64,000 bases of DNA, from NCBI RefSeq assembly GCF_020783315.1, contig NZ_CP086063.1:2468501-2532500 (forward strand), in the 5' to 3' direction. The notes beneath the pieces are model-generated. The model saw nothing but the letters and a program-made list of their open reading frames with translations. It did no database searches and was not told where the DNA came from. Source of the stretch: Ferruginibacter lapsinanis (lineage in GTDB: Bacteria; Bacteroidota; Bacteroidia; Chitinophagales; Chitinophagaceae). The number at the start of each line of letters is the position of its first letter. Position 1 is the stretch's first letter. A program made the position numbers and the translations under genes. This document shows, piece after piece, positions 1-9,382 of this stretch.

Positions 1-198
1 TTATTTTTAGTCCAGTTTTAGCTGACGATTTACAAATAGAAGTATTATATTAATTTCACTATTATAATATGAAGTAGGTGTTTTGAATTGACCAATACAG
101 TGTTTATAACACTAGTTTTACATCGAAGGAAATTTGAAGAGATATAATTAATTGATTTTAACTCAGGTATTAAAAATAGTAACGACCCTAACTCGGTC

Positions 199-252
199 AC
201 AAAGAACAAAAAAGGGGTTTCATATATATAAAACCCCTTTTTTGTTCTTTGT
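199..252. terminator. Strong bidirectional rho-independent terminator
   Basis: A perfect inverted repeat with 22-base arms (199-220 and 231-252) flanks a 10-base AT loop. A GGGG/CCCC core is bordered by A and T runs, so it would work in both directions. It lies just past the stop codon of the minus-strand gene at 275-1696 and is its natural terminator. Bases 1-198 hold no gene that I can recognise. Confidence 0.9.
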
Positions 253-274
253 AAATTATTTTCATCAATACAAA

Positions 275-1696
275 TTATTGCAATGTTGCCAACAAAGCTT
301 TTGCTTTGGTCATTTGTAATGATACTATGTAATAATATACCTGATTTAATTTGGCCAAAGCTGTAGCATTACCTGCATAGCTTTTACGTAGTTGATATAA
401 TGTATAAACAGCTTCAAGATCGGCTTGCGCTAAACTTGTTACTCCTAATGTTTGTTGTAATGTAGTTAAAAGAGAATAGCCAAATCCTCCATCAGCTGTG
501 GTAGTGGGTTCAATCATCGTGCCTTCTCCATAGTCATTCCAGGTAGGCAATTGGATGTATTGATCAGCTTGTTGTATTGCAAGGTTAAGTGTAGTTTGAA
601 AATTTGATGTTCCGTTTGCAGCTATGACCCATGTAGGATTTCCTACATTAGACCAGCCTGTTCCGCCTAATGCATAATAACTGTTAAAGCCGGGGTAAGC
701 AGCCGTCATTTTCATTCCCGGACTAGTTGCATAAAATTGGTTTAGTCTTGTTGTATTACTGCTTTCTACCCATGCAAATTGTCCGTTACTTGCAGTTCCT
801 CCTCCCGTATTAAACATATAGGTAAGGAAAGTTGGTTTAGGAGAAAGTGAAGTGAAAACACTATTCCAATTTGTACTGCCAGTTATAGTTCTTGGACCAA
901 ATACCAGCAACAATGGCGAGCCATTTATTTTTTCATAATTGGATTTCGAAAAATAGTTTGTTTGGGCATAAGCCATATCGCTTTGTGCTTGTGTAATTTG
1001 ATTAGTGGCGCTGCTTACTGTAAAGTCTTCATATACTAATGCAAAAGAAAGTCCGGCTTTGGCGAGTCTTGATACGATCGTACTCGTATTCCGTTCTAAC
1101 ATAGGGAAATCGAATTTGGAACTTGAACCATACCAATCAATTAAAATCCCATCAATACCACTAAGTTTCATTAATAATAATTGGTAATCAATTATAGTTG
1201 TATCATTTGATGCATATGGACCTGTTAAGGGATAATAATGTGATGCTATTGTGGTTGGCGGGGATACAGCGGCATTCATTGTCCAATGCTGTCCCCATGA
1301 GCCGGGGTTTAAAGTGTTAGACGTTGGAGTTTCAAACCAAGGCATTACATGTGCAAATACCTTTTTGGTAGATGTTTTTGCGACAGAAACAGGAGACAGG
1401 GGAATAACATTACCACTAAAAAGCGGAGGAACTACTGAACATAAATTAAACCAAGCTGAGTTCTTATATAATTCAATACATGTTGAATCTGTATTATAAA
1501 TTACCATACCCGCCACCGGATTTTGAATAGCATTTCGGGCAGTAGTGTTCATTCTCGGAGGAAGAAAAGCTTTGTCGTTTGATGTAAGATCTAATATACT
1601 GGAGGCATTGGGCGTATTAGTTCCAATACCTATTTGCGCAATAGCAGATAAAATTAAAGAACTAAGTAAGCATGTGGTAAGGATGAATTTTTTCAT
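275..1696 (-). CDS. Secreted GH71/99-like glycoside hydrolase with GIGTNTPNAS N-terminal module
   Basis: This 473-residue protein is probably an endo-acting alpha-glycanase exported by Sec. Residues 1-21 are a signal peptide ending AIAQ. Residues 22-88 are a module (GIGTNTPNAS, FLPPRM) that is common at the start of Bacteroidota surface proteins. Residues ~105-473 form a TIM-barrel type domain. Its WNDYGEGTMIEP motif (D388, E391) matches the WN(D/E)(W/Y)xEG catalytic strand of the GH71, GH99 and WbsX families. The catalytic part is a clear paralogue of the lipoprotein enzyme at 11326-12534 (shared HVMPWFETP, LLLMKLSGIDG, YPGF). No lipobox or T9SS signal is visible. It is divergent from the LamG gene at 2512, which has the same N-terminal module. 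Family assignment is good; the alpha-1,3-glucan substrate is inferred from the neighbouring locus. Confidence 0.82.
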   Translation of the reverse strand: MKKFILTTCLLSSLILSAIAQIGIGTNTPNASSILDLTSNDKAFLPPRMNTTARNAIQNPVAGMVIYNTDSTCIELYKNSAWFNLCSVVPPLFSGNVIPLSPVSVAKTSTKKVFAHVMPWFETPTSNTLNPGSWGQHWTMNAAVSPPTTIASHYYPLTGPYASNDTTIIDYQLLLMKLSGIDGILIDWYGSSSKFDFPMLERNTSTIVSRLAKAGLSFALVYEDFTVSSATNQITQAQSDMAYAQTNYFSKSNYEKINGSPLLLVFGPRTITGSTNWNSVFTSLSPKPTFLTYMFNTGGGTASNGQFAWVESSNTTRLNQFYATSPGMKMTAAYPGFNSYYALGGTGWSNVGNPTWVIAANGTSNFQTTLNLAIQQADQYIQLPTWNDYGEGTMIEPTTTADGGFGYSLLTTLQQTLGVTSLAQADLEAVYTLYQLRKSYAGNATALAKLNQVYYYIVSLQMTKAKALLATLQ

Positions 1697-2031
1697 TTTG
1701 CAATTTAATCATGAGTGAAATTAATATGGTTCCCCATATAGATGTTATTGCTTTATATTTCAAAGCAGAACGATACAATAACGTTAAATAGAAGCAATAG
1801 TGGTAAGTGTGTGATCAGATATGAACCTCCTAAAGTTTTTGCTGATTGGTTCGGAGATCATTTTATAAATCTTTTTAAAAATTTACGCTGTAAAATTAAT
1901 GCATTCTCATCAAAATTCTTACCGACACTTGATGTTTACTGCTAATTTATTTTTATTAGTAAATTTCTGTTGTACTGGGCGGTAAGCATTTTTAAATACC
2001 CCAAAAAAAATTTAATAAAATTATAGTTCAG

Positions 2032-2064
2032 AAAAGGCGGTGTTGTTTTAAACACCAGGCTTTT
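2032..2064. other. Hairpin with internal loop in divergent promoter region
   Basis: The outer arms AAAAG (2032-2036) and CTTTT (2060-2064) enclose inner arms GGTGTT and AACACC, with a short T-rich loop. It could be a weak terminator or an mRNA leader structure. No gene end is adjacent. Confidence 0.4.
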
Positions 2065-2198
2065 AAAAAGGCAAATATTGACAAAAAATATTTTGTTCGA
2101 TAGCAAAAGATTTCTATCAGGTATTTTATAAGCGACATTTTATTGAAATTTTGAGCTTTTTGTTATATATAAATATTGTTAATTTGTTTTTAGGTAAT

Positions 2199-2207
2199 TG
2201 ATAATCA
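2199..2207. promoter_or_regulatory. TGATAATCA element, site A
   Basis: This 9-base near-palindrome TGAT-A-ATCA lies between the divergent secreted GH and LamG genes, 305 bases before the LamG start. It is followed by TTTTGTTATA. The same 9-mer recurs at 3965, 5915 (centre T), 47128 and 59192. It is a candidate operator for the locus. The binding protein is unknown. Confidence 0.45.
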
Positions 2208-2511
2208 TTTTGTTATAAAAAAATAAATCAATTTTTTTAAAATATTTACTAAGTCTATATATGTAGACGTTCCTTTAGCTACTCTGTTTCTATAAATTTG
2301 TTAAGGGTACGTACGATAGTAATAACGATTGTCATTAATTTATTTCAGGTAATAGTTTTTCGCAGGATTCAAAACAGGCAAGTGAAGATAGGTCTTACTG
2401 CATGACTATATGTAAAGATTACACACCTTTAATAATACCCACGATTGTTGATCTCATATTTTATTTGTTTAATAATCAATAAAGCTTTTGCCAAAAACTA
2501 AAATTGCCATC

Positions 2512-3816
2512 ATGAAAAAAATCATTTTTACCACGTTATTTTTCAGTTTATTCGTTGTATCAGTATTTGCGCAAGTAGGTATTGGAACTAATACGCCCAA
2601 TGCCTCCAGCGTATTGGATTTAACGTCTACCAGTAAGGCTTTTCTTCCGCCGAGAATGAACACCGCTGCACGTGATGCTATTCAAAGTCCGGTGGCGGGT
2701 ATGGTAATATTTAATACTACCACCAATTGTATTGAGTTATACAGAGGTTCTGGCTGGTATAATATGTGTACAGGTGGAACAGCGCTTTTACCTACCATTA
2801 CTTCATTTACACCTTCAAGTGGACCGGTAGGCACTTCGGTAACAATTACCGGTACCAATTTAACTAGTGCAACTGTAAAGTTTAATAATACAACAGCAAG
2901 TGTATCTGTTAATACAGCAACATCAATAACCTGTACAGTGCCAAGCGGGGCAACTACAGGAAATATTACAGCCACGACAACTGATGGAACGGCCACCAGT
3001 GCGTCTGTATTTACTGTTACAGGCGGAGTACTTACTTCAAATGAAGTTGCAAAATCTAACCTAATAGCACATTGGAGGTTTGATGACTCTAAAATTGAAG
3101 ATACTTCAGGTGTTCTTCCTTTTTCATCGACAGGCACGCAGGCCTATGTAACCGGGAAAATAGGGAAGGCGCTACAGTTTACCGGAGCTCAATTGATTTA
3201 TCCAACCATCGCTAAAATAAATAATGCCACAGCTTTGCAAAATGGATTTACATTAAGCATGTGGGTTCAATTGCCAAGTAACACAACTAATTACTCACCA
3301 TTATGGCAGGTAAATGGAAATATCGGAGATATCTTCGGTCTTGTTGGTTTAGCTTTCCGCAAGAATGGTGATGTTTTTGATTTTGATGGAGCACTTACAC
3401 ATGTAAATGGAACTGGTACACATTCAACAGGTTTCGGAGCACATCTTGAAGGTAGTTCATTCTCATTTGCTAGTGCAACTTGGGCATTTATTACAATGAC
3501 TTACGATGATGCAACTAGAAAAATCTCTTATTATGGTAATGGGACCAAAATTGGTGAGAAAGCAGTTGATGTAAGTGTTATCCCTGCTCTTGAAAAATTT
3601 GAATTGGTAACAACGGCTTCAAATCCGGGAGTATCTATCAGCCAGGTTAGTTTTGGCGCATTAAATACCAACCCTCCGTTTACAACTGGTCCTGCTCCTG
3701 CAAGCTGGCAAAATTCAAATTTAACAGGGGTAGTTGATGATGTAAGATTATTCAACAAAGCTTTAAGTGGAACCGAAATATCGGATTTATATACAAGAGG
3801 TTCTGCCGGAAATTAA
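2512..3816 (+). CDS. Secreted glycan-binding protein: GIGTNTPNAS module, IPT/TIG, LamG
   Basis: This 434-residue protein is probably a secreted carbohydrate-binding protein. An upstream TTG at 2488 would extend the frame, but the ATG at 2512 opens a clean signal peptide (MKKIIFTTLFFSLF, ending VFAQ). Residues ~20-90 are the GIGTNTPNAS module shared with the divergent enzyme at 275-1696. Residues ~95-178 are an IPT/TIG immunoglobulin-like fold (SGPVGTSVTITGTNL). Residues ~190-434 are a LamG/concanavalin-like domain (HWRFDDSK, TLSMWVQLP, VDDVRLFNKAL). The LamG domain is nearly identical to that of the lipoprotein at 14733-15881, with about 12 differences over roughly 158 residues by eye. No lipobox or T9SS signal is seen. 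Binding to the locus's glucan is inferred. Confidence 0.85.
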   Translation: MKKIIFTTLFFSLFVVSVFAQVGIGTNTPNASSVLDLTSTSKAFLPPRMNTAARDAIQSPVAGMVIFNTTTNCIELYRGSGWYNMCTGGTALLPTITSFTPSSGPVGTSVTITGTNLTSATVKFNNTTASVSVNTATSITCTVPSGATTGNITATTTDGTATSASVFTVTGGVLTSNEVAKSNLIAHWRFDDSKIEDTSGVLPFSSTGTQAYVTGKIGKALQFTGAQLIYPTIAKINNATALQNGFTLSMWVQLPSNTTNYSPLWQVNGNIGDIFGLVGLAFRKNGDVFDFDGALTHVNGTGTHSTGFGAHLEGSSFSFASATWAFITMTYDDATRKISYYGNGTKIGEKAVDVSVIPALEKFELVTTASNPGVSISQVSFGALNTNPPFTTGPAPASWQNSNLTGVVDDVRLFNKALSGTEISDLYTRGSAGN

Positions 3817-3841
3817 TACACTAAAACTCCAAGCAATGATT

Positions 3842-3873
3842 AAGGCCGCTACTCAAAAGGTAGTGGCTTTTTT
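3842..3873 (+). terminator. Rho-independent terminator after LamG gene
   Basis: The stem GGCCGCTAC pairs with GTAGTGGCT (one G-T wobble near the middle) around a 7-base loop, and is followed by TTTTTT. It starts 26 bases after the stop of the LamG gene and separates it from the regulator gene. Confidence 0.85.
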
Positions 3874-3964
3874 CATTTAATGCTTAATTAATGTATACAA
3901 AAATGTGTATAGAAAACACAATTTTATATTATTAAAAATAAATATATAATTACTGTTATTTAAA

Positions 3965-3973
3965 TGATAATCA
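3965..3973. promoter_or_regulatory. TGATAATCA element, site B
   Basis: This is an exact copy of the 9-mer, 149 bases before the start of the SusR-like regulator. The downstream bases AATGTTTTA also occur next to the degenerate reverse-strand copy at 30170-30178. If it is an operator of the regulator, the site would imply autoregulation. Confidence 0.42.
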
Positions 3974-4121
3974 ATGTTTTAATAATTATATATTTATTTA
4001 TTTAATTTAAATGATTTTAATTTATTATCTTAGGGATGTTAAACTATTATCCTGAAGGTCTTAAGCAGCTCATAATGCTTTTCTTGAATCATGTAGGGAG
4101 TAATATAAAAGAAAACGTTGT

Positions 4122-5834
4122 ATGCTTAAACCTATTCTAATCGGATCTATTTTCCTTTTTTTTTCTGTCGTTTGCTTTTCTCAATCAACTGCTAACTATA
4201 GTTTTACCGAATTAGATAATACCATCGAGAATGCTGCCAAGTACGATAAAGTAATAACAAAATCGATCAATGACCTACAGGCAAAAATACGTTCCTTGGC
4301 AAAAGATGATCTGTTAAGCGAATATGAGTTAAGCCATCAACTATATAACTATTATAAAGTTTACAAATACGATTCAGCTTATGAGTATGCCTGTCGCTGC
4401 CAAAGAATTGCTTACAAACTAAATGATCCTAAAAAAATTGCCTATTCAAGTATCACATTGAGTTTTACATTGTTGTCATCTGGTTTATTTAAAGAAACAG
4501 CAGATTCTCTGAGAGTCATCAATATAAATGGCTTGGATGATAGTATTAAGACAGAGTACTACGCTTTACGGGCAAGATATTATTATGATCTTGCCGATTA
4601 TGCCAAAGACAATTATTATACACTTACTTACAATAAGATAGGAGGCAATTACCTGGATTCAGCTTTAGCGCTGTATCCTAAAACTTCTTTTTCATATCTG
4701 TATTACAAAGGATTGAAAGACATCAGGTTGGGTAATATGGCGGAAGCAAAAGATAATTTTACCAAGTTGGTAGCTAGTAGTGGGTTAAGTGAACATGAGT
4801 TTGCACTAACTGCTTCTACACTCAGTGATATTTATATTCAAAGCGGAAGTATAGATTCTGCTATTTCTTTGTTGATCAATGCTGCTATCGCAGATATTAA
4901 ATCTTCCACAAAGGAAACCTCCGCCATGTATAATCTGGCCCAGTTGTTATATAAGAAGGGGGATATTAAAAAAGCGTCACAATTTATTGAATATGCCATT
5001 AATGATGCCTCATTTTATGGAGCTCGCCAGCGTAAAGTTCAATTGATTGCGATATTGCCACTGATAGAGGCAGAAAAAATAAACCAGGTGGAATCTCAGA
5101 AAAAAGTGCTCATTGGTTATTCTGTTGTGATGACAATTCTTTTGATCGCTGTTATTTTCCTTGCCTATACTGTTTATAAACAAGTAGCCAAATTAAAACT
5201 TGCCCAAAAGATCATTTCTGAGGCTCATCAAAAAGAGCATGAAATAAATCAGCAACTGGCTGAGACAAATAAAAAACTTTCTGAAATGCATGTGAAGGAA
5301 CAGGAAATAAATGAGGCATTGGCTGAAAGTAATGATAAATTGTCTGATGCCAATCATAAATTATCTGAGGCCAATAAGATCAAAGAAGAATACATAGGTT
5401 ACTTTTTTAATGCCAATTCAGAATTCTTTAATCGGATCGAACGTTTTAAACGCTCTATCGAACAAAAAGTAATGGATAGGAAATTAGATGAGATAAAATT
5501 CCTGGTTAATCAAATTAATCTCCGCAAAGAAAAAGAAGATCTGCTGAAAAATTTTGATAAGGCATTTTTAAAACTATTTCCGCACTTTGTAGAGGAATTC
5601 AACATGCTGTTTAAGCCGGAAGACAGAATTCAGCTAAAAGATGGTGAAATACTGAATACAGATTTGAGGATTTTTGCCCTGATAAGAATGGGTATCAACG
5701 ATATGGGTAAAATATCTCAGATATTAGAGTACTCCGTTAACACGATCAACACCTATAAAACTAAGATCAAGAATAAATCAATAGTACAAAACGATGAATT
5801 TGTAGATAAAATAATGCAAATTGAATCAAATTAA
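4122..5834 (+). CDS. SusR-like membrane regulator (TPR, TM helix, coiled coil, LuxR-like HTH)
   Basis: This 570-residue protein probably senses an oligosaccharide in the periplasm and activates the adjacent SusCD operon. Residues 1-21 are a signal peptide ending CFSQ. Residues ~30-320 are helical with TPR character (YNLAQLLYKKGDIKKASQFI). A transmembrane helix spans ~328-350 (VLIGYSVVMTILLIAVIFLA). A long heptad coiled coil follows at ~355-435 with repeated ALAESNDKLSDAN-type units. The C-terminal cytoplasmic part (~430-570) contains a helix-turn-helix of LuxR type (SQILEYSVNTINTYKTKIKN). This order matches SusR and DUF6377-type regulators of Bacteroidota sus loci. It lies directly upstream of susC in the same direction, the usual place for a locus regulator. 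The ligand is unknown. Confidence 0.85.
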   Translation: MLKPILIGSIFLFFSVVCFSQSTANYSFTELDNTIENAAKYDKVITKSINDLQAKIRSLAKDDLLSEYELSHQLYNYYKVYKYDSAYEYACRCQRIAYKLNDPKKIAYSSITLSFTLLSSGLFKETADSLRVININGLDDSIKTEYYALRARYYYDLADYAKDNYYTLTYNKIGGNYLDSALALYPKTSFSYLYYKGLKDIRLGNMAEAKDNFTKLVASSGLSEHEFALTASTLSDIYIQSGSIDSAISLLINAAIADIKSSTKETSAMYNLAQLLYKKGDIKKASQFIEYAINDASFYGARQRKVQLIAILPLIEAEKINQVESQKKVLIGYSVVMTILLIAVIFLAYTVYKQVAKLKLAQKIISEAHQKEHEINQQLAETNKKLSEMHVKEQEINEALAESNDKLSDANHKLSEANKIKEEYIGYFFNANSEFFNRIERFKRSIEQKVMDRKLDEIKFLVNQINLRKEKEDLLKNFDKAFLKLFPHFVEEFNMLFKPEDRIQLKDGEILNTDLRIFALIRMGINDMGKISQILEYSVNTINTYKTKIKNKSIVQNDEFVDKIMQIESN

Positions 5835-5914
5835 CCATTTCTGACTACTAGAGGTAGTGTTATTTTTAAAATATGATTATATATATAAATATTTTAAAAT
5901 GCATTGTATCTTAT

Positions 5915-5923
5915 TGATTATCA
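5915..5923. promoter_or_regulatory. TGATTATCA element, site C
   Basis: This is the reverse-strand form of the same near-palindrome, 265 bases before the chosen susC start. A TATATAAATATT tract lies about 30 bases upstream, similar in placement to the one before site A. Confidence 0.42.
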
Positions 5924-6035
5924 ATTCATATAAAATCAAATATTCCTTTTTGCTCAATAATTATTGATATTTTGATTATATAACTTGGCTACAGGTTATT
6001 ATTATATTTCCTTTGACTTGCATATTGAAAATGAA

Positions 6036-6083
6036 CGAATTGCTTAGCTGATATATTGTTGAAATATACGACGATTTGCTTAG
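6036..6083 (+). promoter_or_regulatory. 12-base direct repeat upstream of susC
   Basis: CGAATTGCTTAG (6036-6047) and CGATTTGCTTAG (6072-6083) differ at one base and are 36 bases apart, about 105-150 bases before the ATG at 6188. Tandem same-orientation sites suit a dimeric LuxR-type activator such as the SusR-like protein upstream. This is inferred from position only. Confidence 0.4.
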
Positions 6084-6187
6084 TTAACTCTTGCTCCTAA
6101 CTACACCAGAAAAACGTTGAAGCCGTTTTGATATGCTGTCATTTACCAAACTTTAGAGATATTAATTTAAAAATTAAACACCTTTCT

Positions 6188-9100
6188 ATGATCTCACAAA
6201 GAAGATTGCTTAGAGTATTATTTACCTTTCTTTCACTTTTCCTCCTAAATAGCATTTTTGCTCAAAGAGTGATCACAGGTAAAGTTACCAACGACAAAGG
6301 AGTAGCACTGACCGGAGCAACCATTTTGGTTAAAGGTATTAGTGCTCCGGGAACCAAAACGGATTCAAAAGGAGATTTTTCGTTTACGGTTCCTAACGAA
6401 GCCAAAGTATTAGAGATCTCGTATACGGGACACATTTCCAAACAAGTTTCAATTGTAGGCAAAAGCTCTATTGAAGTAGAACTGCAACTTTTTGGTGGTG
6501 CCTTAGATTCTGTGGTAGTAATTGGTTATACAACCCAAAAGAGAAAAGATGTAACCGGAGCAATCTCTTCAGTTAAAGGGGAAGACGTAAAGAATCTGCC
6601 TACACAAAATGTTGCTGATGCATTACAAGGAAGGGTAGCAGGTGTAGAAGTAATAAAAGCTTCAGGAGAGCCCGGGGCCAAATCGCAAATTACAATACGA
6701 GGAGTGTCATCATTAAATCAACCAGATCCTTTATATATCATTGACGGGGTTCGTTCTTCCGGAAACAATGTCAATCCTCAGGATATAGCAAGTTATGAAG
6801 TATTAAAAGATGCAAGTGCTGCGGCTATTTATGGTGCGGCAGCAGCAGGAGGGGTAATATTGATAACAACTAAACAAGGCCGTGGTGCAACGCCTACAAT
6901 TAGTTTCAATTCCCGTTACGGAATTACCGTACCGAGATTAATCAAATTATTGAATAAAGAAGATTTTGTAAGATATAAAAAACTAACGGGAGCTTCAGAT
7001 TATGTTAACCCATCTCATGCTGCACAGATCGAAGCATTTCCTGATTATGATTGGGTAGATGCATTGTATCAGAACGGATACGAACAAAATTATAATTTGT
7101 CTATTTCCGGGTCAACTCCATCTGTAAATTATTATTTATCAGGTGTACATAATATTCAAAAAGGTGTGTTTCTTGATAATACGTCAACTATGTCGGGAGC
7201 AAGAGTAAATACAGATGTTAAGATATCGAAAAGTATAAAGATCGGAGAGCAAATCAATGTTTGGAAAAAGATGACAATGCCGGTAAAAACCAGCCTGGTT
7301 AATACTCCATTCAGAACCATTCCTGTTGGTGCCGCTACTTCGGATGATCCATACAATCCATGGGGAACTTTTCCTTATGGGTATACAGGAACTAACGTGA
7401 TTGCTCAGATCAAAACGGCAAACTTTGAATTTCCGGAAGATAATTTCTCAGGAAATGCGTATGTAGAAATTAAGTTGCCTATTAAATACATGACTTTTAA
7501 AACTACAGTAGGTTTTACTTCTCAGAACTGGCAAAATAATATTTTTCAGGAAACTTTCTCTGTTGGTGCCGGGTCATCAAGTGGAAATCACTTGTATAGA
7601 AATGTAGGTAAATATCAACAAAGTTTATTGGCTTCTATTTTGGCATACGATCATACATGGGGTGTGCATACATTGAACTTATTAGCAGGGTATGAACAAT
7701 ATGCCAATCAATCTGAAAACTTAAGAACAGATGTTACGAATGTAGCAGGACAATCTTATGGCTATATATTAACTTCAAATTCTTCTCAGCAAATTGCAGG
7801 TGGATGGGATCCTAATGGATTAGTAAAATCTGTATTCGGAAGATTGAATTATGATTTTGCTAAAAAAATGTATGCAACATTTACTGTAAGAAGAGATGGA
7901 AACTTTACAGTGTTTGGTCCGGGTAATCAATATGGTATTTTTCCTGCGGTGTCTGCCGGATGGAAAATAAATGAAGAACCATTTTTCAGGAATATGTTTC
8001 CAAAATTCGGCTTGCTGAAATTGAGAGCCAGTTATGGTACTTTAGGTAATAGTTCAATTCCTGCCTATTTGTTTACAACAACTTACTTAAGAATAGGAGC
8101 TCAGAATTTTAATAATGGTTCTCCAACAGAAGCTTCATATACACAAGAGTCTTTCCAAAATGATAATATCAAATGGGAAAGTACACATGAAGTAAACATC
8201 GGGTTGGATGGTGATCTGTTAAATGGCAGATTGTATTTCAGTGTAGACTGGTATGATAAAACTACCAAAGATTTACTTTATGGTGTGCCTGTTCCATTAA
8301 GCTCGGGTATACCTGCATCTAACTCAGATAATCTTACAGCAGGTACTGTAATTACCAATATAGGTTCTGTGAGAAACAGAGGTGTTGATATCGGTATTGG
8401 TTACAGAAGTCAGATCAAAGATTTTAAATATTCTGTTAGCGTAGCTGGTTCTTTCAATAAGAATAAAATTATTTCACTACCAGGTAATAACAACAATGCG
8501 TTGTTAGATGGAAATAATAATTATCCTGGTGCAGGTGCTGATGGTAGTATTTGGAGAGGGCAAGCGTTAACTTATTCTGCAGTAGGTTATTCTTTTGGAC
8601 AATTCTACGGATATAAATGTGATGGTATTTATCAAACAGATGCAGAAGCGGCTGCAGGGCCAACTGTATCAGGTGCAACTCCTAAAGCAGGAGATCTGAT
8701 CTATAGAGATATAACCGGACCTGATGGAGTTCCAGATGGTAAGATCGATGCATTAGATAAAACAATTATCGGTAATGCATACCCTAAATTCAGCTATGGG
8801 GTTAATATAAACCTTAACTGGAAGAAATGGGATTTAAACATGCTTTGGAATGGTGTTGCCGGAGTTGACCTGTACAATGGAGTGTTCCCTTACCAGGTTA
8901 CAAATATTGATGGAGGTAACGTTACTTCTAAAGTTTTTGAAACATCTAATTTTAATGGAAACGGTGTTACAGATCTGCCTAATGTTTTTACCAGTGAAGG
9001 ATTGGATCTGCTTCCCAACGCTAATGGTAATTATACCAATCCAAGTAGCTTCTTTGTTGAAAATGGTGCGTATATAAAATTGAAAAGTATTCAGCTTGGA

Positions 9101-9361
9101 TACAATGTAAGCGGTAGATTTTTAGAAAAACTAAAAATCAAAAATGCGAAATTTTATTTGATGGGGTATAATGTTCTTCGTTTTACAAAATACAGAGGAG
9201 AAGATCCTGAGATCGGTAGCCAGTTCCCTTCATTTGATGCTGAATCTATAAAAGGAAACGTTTCGGTAAAAAATGCTGGTACAACCAACAGGGGTGTTGA
9301 TAGAGTAAATAAATATCCAACTGTCAGAACATTTTCATTCGGAATAGACCTTACATTTTAA
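6188..9361 (+). CDS. SusC/RagA-like TonB-dependent outer-membrane transporter
   Basis: This 1057-residue outer-membrane transporter imports glycan oligosaccharides with its SusD lid. The open frame can be read from a TTG at 6128, but the ATG at 6188 opens a proper signal peptide (MISQRRLLRVLFTFLSLFLL, cut after FAQ). A carboxypeptidase-regulatory-like domain follows (VITGKVTNDKGVALTGA, residues ~27-100), then a TonB-box region (LDSVVVIGY) and the plug (KDVTGAISSVKGEDV to GGVILITTKQG). A large beta-barrel ends in the outer-membrane signature FGIDLTF with C-terminal Phe. The susD partner starts 21 bases downstream. The set of enzymes behind it points to an alpha-glucan ligand. Confidence 0.95.
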   Translation: MISQRRLLRVLFTFLSLFLLNSIFAQRVITGKVTNDKGVALTGATILVKGISAPGTKTDSKGDFSFTVPNEAKVLEISYTGHISKQVSIVGKSSIEVELQLFGGALDSVVVIGYTTQKRKDVTGAISSVKGEDVKNLPTQNVADALQGRVAGVEVIKASGEPGAKSQITIRGVSSLNQPDPLYIIDGVRSSGNNVNPQDIASYEVLKDASAAAIYGAAAAGGVILITTKQGRGATPTISFNSRYGITVPRLIKLLNKEDFVRYKKLTGASDYVNPSHAAQIEAFPDYDWVDALYQNGYEQNYNLSISGSTPSVNYYLSGVHNIQKGVFLDNTSTMSGARVNTDVKISKSIKIGEQINVWKKMTMPVKTSLVNTPFRTIPVGAATSDDPYNPWGTFPYGYTGTNVIAQIKTANFEFPEDNFSGNAYVEIKLPIKYMTFKTTVGFTSQNWQNNIFQETFSVGAGSSSGNHLYRNVGKYQQSLLASILAYDHTWGVHTLNLLAGYEQYANQSENLRTDVTNVAGQSYGYILTSNSSQQIAGGWDPNGLVKSVFGRLNYDFAKKMYATFTVRRDGNFTVFGPGNQYGIFPAVSAGWKINEEPFFRNMFPKFGLLKLRASYGTLGNSSIPAYLFTTTYLRIGAQNFNNGSPTEASYTQESFQNDNIKWESTHEVNIGLDGDLLNGRLYFSVDWYDKTTKDLLYGVPVPLSSGIPASNSDNLTAGTVITNIGSVRNRGVDIGIGYRSQIKDFKYSVSVAGSFNKNKIISLPGNNNNALLDGNNNYPGAGADGSIWRGQALTYSAVGYSFGQFYGYKCDGIYQTDAEAAAGPTVSGATPKAGDLIYRDITGPDGVPDGKIDALDKTIIGNAYPKFSYGVNINLNWKKWDLNMLWNGVAGVDLYNGVFPYQVTNIDGGNVTSKVFETSNFNGNGVTDLPNVFTSEGLDLLPNANGNYTNPSSFFVENGAYIKLKSIQLGYNVSGRFLEKLKIKNAKFYLMGYNVLRFTKYRGEDPEIGSQFPSFDAESIKGNVSVKNAGTTNRGVDRVNKYPTVRTFSFGIDLTF

Positions 9362-9382
9362 TTAATTATAACGCATAGCTAT

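Larger units (their letters stand above)
1697..2511. other. Divergent intergenic region
   Basis: About 815 bases separate the divergent secreted enzyme and the LamG gene and should hold both promoters. It contains a terminator-like hairpin at 2032-2064 (outer AAAAG/CTTTT and inner GGTGTT/AACACC arms) and a TGATAATCA element at 2199-2207. A 67-codon open frame at 1742-1945 has no recognisable homology or secretion signal, and I do not call it a gene. Confidence 0.6.
3817..4121. other. Intergenic region before the regulator
   Basis: It holds the LamG terminator (3842-3873), then about 230 very AT-rich bases with TGATAATCA at 3965-3973. No gene is seen. It presumably carries the promoter of the SusR-like regulator. 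Confidence 0.6.
5835..6187. other. Promoter region of the SusCD operon
   Basis: About 350 bases lie between the regulator and the chosen susC start. They contain TGATTATCA at 5915-5923 and a 12-base direct repeat (CGAATTGCTTAG at 6036, CGATTTGCTTAG at 6072). No hairpin terminator is evident after the regulator, so some read-through into susC is possible. Confidence 0.55.

Noticed and set aside
1742..1945. 67-codon plus-strand frame in the divergent promoter region
   Set aside because: No signal peptide, domain or good start context; it lies where two promoters are needed.
2199..2207. TGATAATCA read as a true Fur box
   Set aside because: The core is identical to the centre of the Fur consensus, but the flanking bases fit poorly at most sites and the neighbouring genes are for glycan use. 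Kept only as an alternative explanation.
6128..6187. TTG start giving a 1077-residue SusC
   Set aside because: It adds 20 residues before a normal signal peptide; ATG 6188 fits the family. The same reasoning was used for 2488, 12549, 28912 and 37250.
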